A stretch of DNA of 64,000 nt from Ilumatobacteraceae bacterium (GTDB lineage Bacteria; Actinomycetota; Acidimicrobiia; Acidimicrobiales; Ilumatobacteraceae): assembly GCA_013213745.1 (NCBI GenBank), contig JABSQH010000093.1, positions 1-64,000 of the forward strand. Direction: 5' to 3'. The notes below the pieces were generated by a model that saw only the letters and a program-made list of their open reading frames with translations, ran no database searches and was not told the DNA's origin. This document shows, in pieces, positions 45,135 through 53,934 of this stretch. How positions within the stretch are numbered: position 1 is the first letter of the stretch; the number at the start of each line of letters is the position of its first letter. The position numbers were made by a program, and so were the translations under genes.

Positions 45135-45265
45135 CGTGTCCTCCCGTCCTTCGGGCGCGCCCCAAAGGGCCAATGACCGTAGTGGTCAGAGACCGAAGAC
45201 GCGCGCTGCATTTCCTCCGAGGCCGACACCCGCCGAGGCTGGCGGGCGGACGGCGTGGTCGCCAC

Positions 45266-45410
45266 ATCGCGGCCCTGATCATCGGCGTCCTGGCGTTGAT
45301 CCCAGGGCTCAGCGCAGTGGCTGGCGGTACCACGGCGCTGATCGCTCAAGGCGTGCGCACCGACGGCGACGGCTACTTCGTCGAGGTGATCGACGGGATC
45401 GCCGACCCCG
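45266..45410 (+). pseudogene. Fragment of a one-helix membrane protein
   Basis: One frame encodes a convincing signal-anchor-like start, HIAALIIGVLALIPGLSAVAG, followed by RTDGDGYFVEVID. This looks like the N-terminus of an actinobacterial membrane protein, but the homology ends where the TauD remnant begins in another frame. No proper start codon or end is visible, so I read it as a decay remnant. Confidence 0.35.
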
Positions 45411-46263
45411 GTGGCGGCGTGGAGTGGGCCATCGCTGACGGCGACGTGCGACCGGTGGATGAGCGAGCTGACGACCGCCAAGATCAGCAAGCTCGAGACC
45501 GCAGCGGGCACGGCGATCGACGCCGCACGGCCGATGGACAGCCTCGACGCACTGACCGTCCCGCTCCCGGTTTGGCAGCCGCGTATCGAGCCCTGGCGGG
45601 CGGAGTTGAGCGACGGCCTCGGCGTGGTCGTGCTCCGCGGGCTACCGGTGCGGCAGTGGGGTGCGGAACTGTCGTCGTACGCCTACTGGATCCTCGGTCA
45701 CCACCTCGGAACGCCGGGAGCACAGAACCCCGATGGTGAGCTCCTGGGCCACGTTCTCGACTACGGCGAGGCCGATCGCCCGATGGTTCCCAAGTACCGC
45801 ACCGCTGGCGACATCGTCGTGCACTGCGATTCGGCCGACGTCGTTGGATTGTTGTGCCTGCGCACCGCCAAGGAGGGCGGCCAGAGTCGGATCGCCAATT
45901 CGGTCGCCATTTACGACATCTTGGCCGACGAGACGCCAGAGCTCGCTGCGGAGTTGATCGAACCGTTCGCCATCGACCGACGTGGCGAGGAGGGCGCCAG
46001 CCAGCGCGGGTGGTTCGACATCGCGCCCCGTGCGTGGGACGGCACTCGCCTCCGGACGTTCTGGCACAGCGACTACATGCGCTCGGCGGAACGTCATGAT
46101 GACGTCGAGTTCTCGTTACGTCGGCGCGCCGCCATCGAGGCCTTCGGCGAGATCGCCGCCAGGCCCGACACCCACGTCGACATGTGGTTGGAGGCGAGAC
46201 ATCCAGCTCATCTCCAATCACACAGTGGTCCACGCTCTGTTGCGGTTGTGGCTCAGTCTGTGA
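45411..46263 (+). pseudogene. TauD/TfdA-family dioxygenase, frameshifted and truncated
   Basis: From the GTG at 45411 the product aligns with TauD-family enzymes (AAWSGPSLTATCDRWMSEL, LGVVVLRGLPVRQWG). The first two iron ligands HxD are present in HCDSADVVGLLCLRTA. At about 46195 the frame slips: VDMWLEA should continue GDIQLISNHTVVHA, and that sequence is found in another frame (RDIQLISNHTVVHA). After the distal His the homology stops, and the convergent amidohydrolase gene begins. The last ~40-50 residues and probably the 2-oxoglutarate Arg region are lost. Confidence 0.75.
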
Positions 46264-47263
46264 GCGCCACATCGAGTCGATAGATGCGCGCCGCCGTCCC
46301 CGAGAACAGTGCGGCCCGCTCGTCGGTTGCCAGGTCGGCAGTGAGCAGCTTGCAAGCGTTCCAGAACGTGCGGTACGACAGCGACATCCGGTCGACCGGG
46401 AAGTTCGACTCGAACATGCAGCGCTCGGCGCCGAAGCACTCGATGGTGTGTTCGTAGTACCGTCGCTGCTCGGCCAGGAACACCGCTGACGACGGCGGCC
46501 GCTCGGCCTGATCGAAGCCGAAGCCGTTGTCGGGCATCGCCAGCCCGCCGAGCTTGGCGACCACGTTCGGGCAACCGGCCAGTTCGGCGATGTCGGTGCG
46601 CCACGACTCGAAGATCTCGTCGCGTCGGCCGGCGAACGATCCGACGCCCAGTGGTGTTCCGAAGTGATCGAGCACCATCGTCGTCTCCGGTGCCGCACGC
46701 GCCAGCTCGAGGAACTCCTGGTTTTGATAGTGGTAGTGCCACGAGTCGTAGGTCAACCCACGTTCGCCGAGGCGACGCACGCCACGTTGGAAGTTCGGGT
46801 CGGCGGCCAATCCTTCTGGCGCATTGCCGGGGATGGTCAAGGCCTCGGGTTCGATCGCTCGTGACAGCGCGTGCCGGATACCCCGGAAGCGGCCACCTCC
46901 CGCCGCCTCGTGAGCGTCGAGCACTTCGTCGAGACGTTCGGAGCGGAGATCGGCGCGGGCGACGATGCCGCGGATAAGCGTCGGCTCGTCGCGATCTGCC
47001 TCGGCCGCGACGAACTCGGTCTCCCCCACCGGGGCGAACAGCTCGTCGCCGTCGGCTCGATACGCGGCTCCGCACTCGATGAACACCGTCGCCACGATGT
47101 GATGACCGTCGCTGATATCGGCGTGCAGCTCATCGAGCCCGTACGGGAGGGCGCCACCCGGCGGCCACAGGTGATGATGCGGATCGACGATCAGGAGTTC
47201 GGGCTCGATCACGTCCTCGACAACACTGCCGAGCCACACCTGATGATCTTCGACGTTGACCAT
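46253..47263 (-). CDS. Amidohydrolase_2 family metal-dependent hydrolase
   Basis: 336 aa from the ATG at 47263 (a GTG at 47290 would add nine residues). TIM-barrel metal motifs: DPHHHLWPPGG at the N-terminus, DSWHYHYQNQEFLELA mid-protein, VLDHFGTPLG, and the C-terminal Asp in FESNFPVDRMSLSYR. This is the 2-pyrone-4,6-dicarboxylate/ACMSD-like branch, acting on lactones or decarboxylating aromatic acids. The gene is intact although both neighbours are decayed. Confidence 0.85.
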   Translation of the reverse strand: MVNVEDHQVWLGSVVEDVIEPELLIVDPHHHLWPPGGALPYGLDELHADISDGHHIVATVFIECGAAYRADGDELFAPVGETEFVAAEADRDEPTLIRGIVARADLRSERLDEVLDAHEAAGGGRFRGIRHALSRAIEPEALTIPGNAPEGLAADPNFQRGVRRLGERGLTYDSWHYHYQNQEFLELARAAPETTMVLDHFGTPLGVGSFAGRRDEIFESWRTDIAELAGCPNVVAKLGGLAMPDNGFGFDQAERPPSSAVFLAEQRRYYEHTIECFGAERCMFESNFPVDRMSLSYRTFWNACKLLTADLATDERAALFSGTAARIYRLDVALTD

Positions 47264-47350
47264 TTCGTCATCATGCCTGGTCGTCACCACGGCCGGTTGC
47301 CATCATGCCCGAGGACAACCGTTGAGTGACACAAATTTGCTTGACCAATA

Positions 47351-47721
47351 ATGTTGGCGTCATCGGTCCTTTCCGGATCGGCCGCGACCGCGACATTCGT
47401 CTCGGGGAACGACAAACGTGACCAGCACGTACAGTCCGATGACTTCCTCGACGCCGACCAGAACACGACGATCGATTTCGCGGTCGACCTCGGTGAGCGA
47501 AACTAACGGGACGTATGCGAATCGGCGGCGACCTCACCCTCGGCTCGTCGACGGCACCGGTCACGTTCACCGTCGAGTCCCTCGACGTGAGCGGCGACGC
47601 CGCGACGTTCGTTGCGACGACCTCGGTCGATCGCCGCTCGCTCGGTGTGGCCAAGCTGCCCGGGCTCATCATCGGGCACTCCGTCGCCGTACGAGTCGCT
47701 GGGACGGCCACGCGTACCTGA
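47351..47721 (+). pseudogene. YceI-family protein remnant
   Basis: Two pieces of a YceI lipocalin-like protein. Frame one: SGNDKRDQHVQSDDFLDADQ and TTIDFAVDLGERN, then TAA at 47504-47506. Frame two, from 47515: RIGGDLTLGSSTAPVTFTVE to ATTSVDRRSLGVAKLPGLII, ending GTATRT. These are the middle and C-terminal strands of the family; the first ~60 residues are missing. Intact relatives bind isoprenoid-like lipids in the periplasm. Confidence 0.75.
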
Positions 47722-47736
47722 CGAGCGGCTCTCCTA

Positions 47737-48045
47737 CTAGGTATCGACGTCGTCAGGGACCATCGGATCGGACGACGGATCGGCCGCAACCCACCGTGTC
47801 TTCGGCGGCACCGTGCAGAACACTGCGTCGCGCTTCAGCAACACCGCCTTGGAGATCGGGTCGACGATGAGCTCCTCGTCGCTGTCCACGGCACGAACAG
47901 CGTCGATGATTCGCTCGATCACCAGCCCCGTCGCCGGATACCTGCCACGAGCGAACTCGTCGAGGGTCACGCCGGGCGAACAGACGCGCCTCCGACCGCG
48001 AGCACCGAATGTCCGCGCGTAGCTCGGGCAGGTCCACGACGCCAC
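47737..48045 (-). CDS. Small DUF5655-like protein, probably degraded
   Basis: 102 aa from a GTG. The C-terminal half resembles DUF5655 (VIERIIDAVRAVDSDEELIV, SKAVLLKRDAVFCTVPPKTRW). A better N-terminus (VDLPELRADIR) lies in another frame just upstream, which suggests a frameshift near 48010. It follows the WS/DGAT-like gene by a few bases on the same strand. Either a small protein or a remnant of a larger one. Confidence 0.4.
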   Translation of the reverse strand: MASWTCPSYARTFGARGRRRVCSPGVTLDEFARGRYPATGLVIERIIDAVRAVDSDEELIVDPISKAVLLKRDAVFCTVPPKTRWVAADPSSDPMVPDDVDT

Positions 48046-48052
48046 GCCGCTC

Positions 48053-49489
48053 TCAGCTGGCGCGCTTGCGGCGACCCGCTCGGCGTTGCCGGGCCCGGCT
48101 CATGCGGTGCAGCTCGTCGAGTTCGATCTCGAAGCGATCGGCGAGCATGGTGAGGTCGGGGACGAGGTCGCGGTCGGCGACCAATGTGAGGTCGACACGA
48201 TCGTCGTGCGAGATGGCGCTGATCGACAGACCGATCCCATCGACGATCGGCACCATTGCATGTTCACGCACGATCGGATGCCCGGCGATCGGCCCCTCAT
48301 CTCGGCCGGGGATGTTGACGACGTAGACGTTGAACGGCGGCAACAGGCGTAGACCGGCACCGGTGGTGACCAGCAACCGCGCGGCGGTTCCCGCCAACGC
48401 GGAAGGTGGCTCGGCCCGACGGGCGATATCGGCCGCCGACTGTGGGTCGATGTCCATGGTGAGCTGCGACATCGCATCGCTCACATCGGCCAACCGCTGC
48501 AACGGATCGTGGCGGTGGGTGGCGAGTGGCAGCAACGCGGCACCGAGTTCGTCGTCACCCTCGCTGTCGACGAGCAACGGGGTCAGCGCAACCAACGGTT
48601 CCGATGGCAGCTCGTCGTTGAGCACCATCCAATGGCGAAGGACGCCGCTGATCACCGTGAGCAGGACATCGTGGAATCGCACCTCGCGCATGCGGTGCAC
48701 GTCGCGCAGCCGGTCGAGGGGCAGCGTGACCCGGGCGACGCGACGATGCGAGCTCACCGTCCGGTTGAACGACACCCTGGGTACGGCCTGATCGTTGCGG
48801 GCCAGCTCGATCGGATGCGCTCGCGAACGGGCCGACGCCAGCACGAGGCGAGACACCTCGCCGAGCACCGGGATGCGGGCCATCCCGCCGAGCACGTGGC
48901 GAGCGGCGCGCGTCGGGCTGCGGCCGAGCGACCACACCGCTTTGGTCAAGAGTTCGGTGTCGGTGGGCACCATGTCGGGCTGCCAACGCGCCGGGCGGTG
49001 CGGCTCGATGTCGGTCGGGAGACCCGCCAGCACCGGCGCCAGGGGCCCGAGCGGACCGAGCTCTTCGATCAGCACGATGTGCACCTTGACGAAGACGTTG
49101 GTCGCTCCGTCGGGGTTCTCGATCAGGTAGAGCTCCCACAACGGGCGATTGCGGTCGAGCGGTCGTTCGTGCAATCGCGCCAGGAGCTGCTCGAGCGCGT
49201 ACGGGTCAGCAGATCCCGGAACTGCCAGATGGCGGATGTGGTAATCGAGATCGAAGTGCGGGTCCTCGATCCACCACGGATCGTCGAGGCCGAGCGGCAC
49301 TTCGACCACCCGGCGCCGCAGTCCGTCGACGAGGTGCAGGCTCGACTCGATCGCCGAGCGCAGACGGTCGAGCGTGATGCGCTCGCCATCGCGGTTGTCG
49401 CCGAGCTCGAGCACCAGCGACTGGTGCCCGAGATTGGTCACGCTCTCGGCGGCGAGCAGCTCGGCTTCAGACGGCGACAGCTGGTGCAT
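48053..49489 (-). CDS. WS/DGAT-family protein with degenerate active site
   Basis: 478 aa, full length for wax ester synthase/diacylglycerol acyltransferases. Family blocks are present: PSEAELLAAES, DPHFDLDYHIRHLAVPG, LERPLDRNRPLWELYLIE-like HERPLDRNRPLWELYLIE and the C-terminal FNVYVVNIPGRDEGPI. The catalytic HHxxxDG is replaced by HIVLIEE: the second His, the Asp and the Gly are all changed. It may be inactive as an acyltransferase or do another job. The ATG lies inside the end of the upstream lipase-like gene (23-base overlap). Confidence 0.82.
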   Translation of the reverse strand: MHQLSPSEAELLAAESVTNLGHQSLVLELGDNRDGERITLDRLRSAIESSLHLVDGLRRRVVEVPLGLDDPWWIEDPHFDLDYHIRHLAVPGSADPYALEQLLARLHERPLDRNRPLWELYLIENPDGATNVFVKVHIVLIEELGPLGPLAPVLAGLPTDIEPHRPARWQPDMVPTDTELLTKAVWSLGRSPTRAARHVLGGMARIPVLGEVSRLVLASARSRAHPIELARNDQAVPRVSFNRTVSSHRRVARVTLPLDRLRDVHRMREVRFHDVLLTVISGVLRHWMVLNDELPSEPLVALTPLLVDSEGDDELGAALLPLATHRHDPLQRLADVSDAMSQLTMDIDPQSAADIARRAEPPSALAGTAARLLVTTGAGLRLLPPFNVYVVNIPGRDEGPIAGHPIVREHAMVPIVDGIGLSISAISHDDRVDLTLVADRDLVPDLTMLADRFEIELDELHRMSRARQRRAGRRKRAS

Positions 49490-50309
49490 CGGGGAGGTCC
49501 TCCTGGTCGTCCTCAAAGACGGGCGCCGTCGACGGCACCGAGTCACGCGAGGGGTACCACCACCGTAGGTGACGCGCCGGTGCGAATGGCTGCCACTCAC
49601 CGGGGCGCTGGGCCAGCCGTTCAGCGATGAGATAGAGCACCGCGGGGTTCGCTCCGAGGCCACAGTGCGTCCCGCGCACCTGCACGACCTCGGCGTATGG
49701 GCGCACCGTCTGCCGACACACATCGCCGGGCACGACGCCGTCGGCGTCGGTCCATACCGTGGTCGAGGGCACCGGGATGCGATCGAAGTCGAAGCGCGGC
49801 GGCGTCGGCACGAAGAAGTGCCCCGCGATCTCCTGCAAGAAGCCGATGTTCGTCTCGGTGCGATGCATCCGAATCGGTGAACCGAGGCTGATCACCTGGC
49901 CGACGAGCTCGCGTCGGTGCTGGGCCAGCACACGCCCGATGATGCCTCCGGCGCTCCACCCCACGATGTCGATCGTCGACCCGTGTCGATGGGCCATCTC
50001 CTGCAGCAATCGATCGACGCCAGCGGCGATGTGATCGGCGACGCCGACATTGAGCCCGAGCCCCCAGCCCTCGGGGCGGTGGCCGAGTGCTTTGAGAAAG
50101 GCCCGCAACGGCGCCGTGGTGATGTCGCCGGTGACGAATCCCGGCAGGACGAGCACCGGGCGCGACCCCCCGTTCGGCGCGGCCGCAGCTGCCACGGCGG
50201 CACCGGGAACGGCGACGAACAATTCGGGGACCGTCAGCAGTTCGCGCAGCAGCGGCTTGGCCTTTGGCGCCTTGGTGGGCGCGCCGTTTGCGCTGTTGGT
50301 CACCTGCAT
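49467..50309 (-). CDS. PGAP1/lipase-like alpha/beta hydrolase
   Basis: 280 aa. VLVLPGFVTGDITTAPLR opens the fold, the nucleophile elbow is VGWSAGGIIGR, and VWTDADGVVP and VRGTHCGLGANP place the acid and His. It should act on lipid esters; no signal peptide is obvious. GGGAGGGG precedes the ATG. Its 3' end overlaps the WS/DGAT-like gene by 23 bases, so the two are probably made together and may share a neutral-lipid substrate (inference). Confidence 0.82.
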   Translation of the reverse strand: MQVTNSANGAPTKAPKAKPLLRELLTVPELFVAVPGAAVAAAAAPNGGSRPVLVLPGFVTGDITTAPLRAFLKALGHRPEGWGLGLNVGVADHIAAGVDRLLQEMAHRHGSTIDIVGWSAGGIIGRVLAQHRRELVGQVISLGSPIRMHRTETNIGFLQEIAGHFFVPTPPRFDFDRIPVPSTTVWTDADGVVPGDVCRQTVRPYAEVVQVRGTHCGLGANPAVLYLIAERLAQRPGEWQPFAPARHLRWWYPSRDSVPSTAPVFEDDQEDLPDAPAVAV

Positions 50310-50363
50310 CGTCCCCTCCCGCGCCAGTCTGGTCGATCCGCAAGCCGGGCCCCAAGGTTTGCT

Positions 50364-51596
50364 TCAGTTGCTGGGCTGTTTCACCAGCTCAGCGTCTTTC
50401 CACACGTGCGTGACCCGTTCACCGTCGCCCCACATCGAAAGGTCATCGAGCGGGCTGCCGTCGAAGGCGATCACGTCGGCGTCGTAGCCGACCTGGAGTT
50501 GTCCGCTACGCGGCGCCTGCGGACCGAGCGTGTCGGGACCGTTGGCCGTGGCCGCCTCGATCGCGTCGAGGAGGGGCAGACCGGCCTCGTGGAGGAGCCG
50601 GACCTCGGCACCGGAATGGCCGTAGGTCGCGCCCGATACGAAGATGTCGCAACCAGCCGCAATGCGTACGCCCTTGGCGATGGCGATCTTGATCGCTTGC
50701 TCGTGCTCGCCGCCGACCATCTGCAACTTTGCGTACGCGTACGGAGGCATCTGATCCTCCTGCTGCAGCAGGCTGTCGATCACGAAACGCGTCGGCACGA
50801 GCATCGCGTCGGCGGCAACCATGGCCTCAGCGGCTTCTTCGTCGAGGTAGCTGCCGTGCTCGATCGTGTGGCATCCGGCGCGCAGCGCGGCCATGATCCC
50901 GGGCTTGCCGTGGCAGTGGGCGGCGACAATGCGCTCGGCGCGCGCTGCCTCGGCGACGATCGCCGCCAGCTCCTCGTCGGAGAACTGCTGGTGGATCGGG
51001 TGGTCGACTTCGCTCATCACGCCGCCCGACGCGCAGATCTTGATCAGCTTCGCGTTGGAGCGCAGGTTGAGACGGACGGCGCGAAGAACTTCGGGAACGC
51101 CATCGCAGATCGCCGAGAACCCGCTTGCTTCGGCCATCGTGTGCACGCAATCGAGCGGAAACCGGTGGACGTCGCCGTGACCGCCGGTCGTCGACAGGAT
51201 GCGCCCGGCGGCGTAGACGTGCGGACCGCGCACGCGACCCTCAGCGAACACCGGCGCCAACTGCAGTCCGAGCCCACCGACATCGCGGGCGCTGGTCACA
51301 CCGCCATCGAGCATCACCGCAGCATCCGCAACGGCGCGCCCCGCTGCGGTCACCGGGTGTTCGGTCAACATCCGCTCGACGTTGGGCACGCCGGTCCCTA
51401 CGAAATGCACGTGACAGTCCCACAACCCCGGCATCACCGTGGCCACCTCGCTGACCCGATCGTCTGCGCGGCGCGCTGGCGCACCCTCGGCCGGCCCGGC
51501 GTAGGAGATCCGTCGATCGTCGAGTACGACGACGCCGCGTTCGATCGGCTCACCGCGTCCGGGGATCAGCAGGTCGGCGACGATGAACTCACTCAT
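50364..51596 (-). CDS. Amidohydrolase (prolidase/imidazolonepropionase-like)
   Basis: 410 aa. The beta-sandwich start (DLLIPGRGEPIERGVVVLDD) leads to metal motif DCHVHF, Lys in KLIKICASGG, His in AAHCHGKPG and HTIEHGSYLD, and Asp in AGCDIFVSG. The C-terminus ends ADVIAFDGSPLDDLSM. This is the family of Xaa-Pro dipeptidase-like and related amide hydrolases with two metals. TACAAC lies 7 bases before the ATG, a possible -10 variant. Confidence 0.87.
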   Translation of the reverse strand: MSEFIVADLLIPGRGEPIERGVVVLDDRRISYAGPAEGAPARRADDRVSEVATVMPGLWDCHVHFVGTGVPNVERMLTEHPVTAAGRAVADAAVMLDGGVTSARDVGGLGLQLAPVFAEGRVRGPHVYAAGRILSTTGGHGDVHRFPLDCVHTMAEASGFSAICDGVPEVLRAVRLNLRSNAKLIKICASGGVMSEVDHPIHQQFSDEELAAIVAEAARAERIVAAHCHGKPGIMAALRAGCHTIEHGSYLDEEAAEAMVAADAMLVPTRFVIDSLLQQEDQMPPYAYAKLQMVGGEHEQAIKIAIAKGVRIAAGCDIFVSGATYGHSGAEVRLLHEAGLPLLDAIEAATANGPDTLGPQAPRSGQLQVGYDADVIAFDGSPLDDLSMWGDGERVTHVWKDAELVKQPSN

Positions 51597-51713
51597 CGGC
51601 CCAGTTGTAACACCCGTTGCACCGCTGCTTGCCACCCTCGGCCCCAGGCCTGCTACACGCTCATATCGTCAGCAACAACGCAAAGGCAGCACACGGCAGA
51701 CAACGACACACTC

Positions 51714-51875
51714 GGACCGGTGGACGTCGTCCTCTTGGAGTTCCCGGAACAGAACCCATCGAGCGGGTCGGCACGGGCCCTGTTGTCGCTTGTCGATGCC
51801 GGCGTGATCCAGCTGTATGACATCGTTGCCATCCGCCGAACGGTTCCGCCGACCGTGCGCCCGCTCTCAAGCTGA
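51714..51875 (+). pseudogene. DUF6325-like protein, N-terminal fragment
   Basis: GPVDVVLLEFPEQ, then ARALLSLVDAGVIQLYDIVAI, matches the first ~50 residues of DUF6325-type proteins (GPVEYLVIEFP...). The frame then runs into RRTVPPTVRPLSS and stops, less than half the usual length. The expected ATG before GPVD is CTC. A GTG at 51720 could still start a short peptide. Confidence 0.5.
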
Positions 51876-51909
51876 TCGCCAACCATTTTGTTGACGGTCA
51901 GCGCTCGGG

Positions 51910-53082
51910 TCACGTCTCCCGTTCGGCGAGCTCGCGCACACCCTCTACGACGCGCTGCATGTTGGTGCGGTGCTCAGCGACGCGCCGCACCAAGATGCTC
52001 GGCTCACGCTCGGGCATCCGTTCGATGGCCGCGGTGATGCCGCTCGGACCGGGGCCGAGCACGAGACCGAACCGCAGCCGCGTGGCCCCGACGATGTCGT
52101 GAACTTCGAACCACCAGCGGGCACCAGGGTTGTCGGCGTCGACGGCGGCCCAACCGAACTCGCTCCCATCGACGAATCGGTCGACGAAGCACGTCACCTC
52201 CCACTCACCGATGGCCTGGTGTCGGTTCCGCCCGATGAATTGGGCGCCGAGTCCGGCCCGGTCGTAGCCGTCGGCCCAACGAGCGCCCAGCAGTTCCTCG
52301 CTGAACTGCACCGGCATCTCGATGTCGGTGACCACGTCCCATACGACAGCTGGCTTGGCGTCGATGTCGATCTCGACGATCGTTCCCGGGCCGTCCGCCA
52401 GTGTCGGAGGATCGGAGGGACCGCGCTCCCAGGTCGATCCGTAGTGGTCGATGAAGGCGATCTCGCGCGCCGGGAAACGGGGTGCGGTCTTGAACTCGGT
52501 GCCCTTGGTATAGGCCACCGGGATCATGGCGATCGGCGTGGAATCGTCGGGGATACCGAGCACCTCGTGGAACGGATCGCGCTGCATCAGTATGGCGGTG
52601 GTCCACGCCGTGCCGAGCCCGCGGGCCCGGGCGGCAACACAGAAACTCCACACGGATTGGATGACCGAGTCGAACAGACCAGGTCGGCCGGATGCGTCGT
52701 GCACGCCGATGATCGTCGGGATCACGATCGCTGGCGCATCGGCGAGGTGTTCGGCGAGGTGTGCGGCCGAGCGCATCACCTTCTCTTGTGGGTGTCCGGT
52801 TCCCGCGAGCCGGTCACGGGCGCCGATCATGAACGCGCCGGCAGTGGCCATGTACAACTCTGCCAACCGGTCTTTCACGGCTTGGTCGCGCACGATCACC
52901 CAGCGTCGTGAGCCCTGATTGCCGCCCGATGGCGCCTGCTCGGCGACGTCGATGCATTCGAGGATCAGGTCGTCGCTGAGCGGCCGTTCGAAGTCGAGGC
53001 GCAAGCGCACCGCCCGCGTGGTGGTCAGTGCCGCGTCGACCGATCCGACATCGATCCCGTCAACCGGCTGATACTCGCTCAT
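51910..53082 (-). CDS. Nitroreductase fused to SRPBCC domain
   Basis: 390 aa. Residues ~15-220 are a flavin nitroreductase (TTRAVRLRLDFERPLSDD, AEQAPSGGNQGSRRW, ARGLGTAWTTAIL, GIPDDSTPIAMIPVAY). From ~235 an SRPBCC/polyketide-cyclase-like domain follows (VEIDIDAKPAVVWDVVTDIEMPVQF, then SEFGWAAVDADNPGARWWFEV). Such a fusion suggests the flavin enzyme acts on a hydrophobic ligand held by the SRPBCC cavity (inference). The ATG lies 6 bases after TACTGT (53089-53094). The 247 bases between it and the next gene hold nothing I recognise. Confidence 0.82.
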   Translation of the reverse strand: MSEYQPVDGIDVGSVDAALTTTRAVRLRLDFERPLSDDLILECIDVAEQAPSGGNQGSRRWVIVRDQAVKDRLAELYMATAGAFMIGARDRLAGTGHPQEKVMRSAAHLAEHLADAPAIVIPTIIGVHDASGRPGLFDSVIQSVWSFCVAARARGLGTAWTTAILMQRDPFHEVLGIPDDSTPIAMIPVAYTKGTEFKTAPRFPAREIAFIDHYGSTWERGPSDPPTLADGPGTIVEIDIDAKPAVVWDVVTDIEMPVQFSEELLGARWADGYDRAGLGAQFIGRNRHQAIGEWEVTCFVDRFVDGSEFGWAAVDADNPGARWWFEVHDIVGATRLRFGLVLGPGPSGITAAIERMPEREPSILVRRVAEHRTNMQRVVEGVRELAERET

Positions 53083-53088
53083 GGTCCG

Positions 53089-53094
53089 ACAGTA
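53089..53094 (-). promoter_or_regulatory. -10-like TACTGT for nitroreductase-SRPBCC gene
   Basis: TACTGT on the minus strand ends 6 bases before the ATG at 53082. Confidence 0.5.
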
Positions 53095-53329
53095 CGCCGG
53101 ACGCACGTACTCAGTCGGAGCCGGCTCGCACCGAAAGCAGGGCCGATCCCGTCGACGGCGAGGTTGTCGCCGAACGTCCGAGCGAGCTGGTCGGATGTGC
53201 TGCGGTCGGCCGGTGCGCCGGCGCGAGCGAATCAGGTCGGTGCCGTCGGCTGTCGGTGTCGGCCGATCGGCTCAGACGGTGCGGACCACCGGGGCCACTG
53301 CGGGGCGTTCGCGAGCCCGACGCTGTTCG

Positions 53330-53896
53330 TCAGCCGGTTGAGATCGTTCCATCGTTCGTGACGACACCAGACGTGTCCGCGCCACCGAAGACCACGAGCA
53401 CTGATCCACCATCGACGTTCCCGTCGATCGCGTCCGACGCGTTGATCTGCCCCGTCGAGTCCTTCGAGAAGTCCACCGAGACCCGCTGGGCGATCAAGCC
53501 GTCGGCCGACGCACCAGATGCAGATGACAGCGAGATTTCGTAGGTATCGGTCTCGCCGACAGCGGCAAGATTGCTCGCCGATTTCACGTTGATGGAATCG
53601 ACTTCAGGAATGGTGACCGAAACATTGGTGAGCCATTCGTCCCCTGTTTTGTTGACGTACAACACCCGATCAGAAACACAGGTCGTAGCGCTCCCCTCCA
53701 CGATTTCGACCTGCTGCTCGCTACCAGGCTCCACGGTGAGCTCGACATACGCCGCCGAATCGATATCGATGGATGTGAACGGATCCAATGAGGCGGGGTC
53801 CTGAGGGTCGCAGCCAACTGATGATCCACCACAAGCGAACCCACTCGAAAGTGCCAGCAACCCGCCGAAGACACCGATTATCCGCGTCGCCACCAT
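53330..53896 (-). CDS. Lipoprotein with GIN/DUF2807-like domain
   Basis: 188 aa. Signal peptide MVATRIIGVFGGLLALSSG ends in a lipobox at Cys (GFACGG). The rest is beta-strand rich with the DUF2807 pattern: FTSIDIDSAAYVELTVEPGS, YVNKTGDEWLTNVSVTIPEV and SINVKSASNLAAVG. These are putative auto-transporter-like adhesin folds on the cell surface. The start at 53896 gives the best signal peptide. Codons are less G/C-biased than in the neighbours, a possible sign of transfer. Confidence 0.72.
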   Translation of the reverse strand: MVATRIIGVFGGLLALSSGFACGGSSVGCDPQDPASLDPFTSIDIDSAAYVELTVEPGSEQQVEIVEGSATTCVSDRVLYVNKTGDEWLTNVSVTIPEVDSINVKSASNLAAVGETDTYEISLSSASGASADGLIAQRVSVDFSKDSTGQINASDAIDGNVDGGSVLVVFGGADTSGVVTNDGTISTG

Positions 53897-53934
53897 GATC
53901 TCCATCAACTCGAAACTCACGCCCTGTACGAACG

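Noticed and set aside
53083-53329. Possible small gene beside the nitroreductase
   Set aside because: No frame gives protein-like sequence with a start signal.
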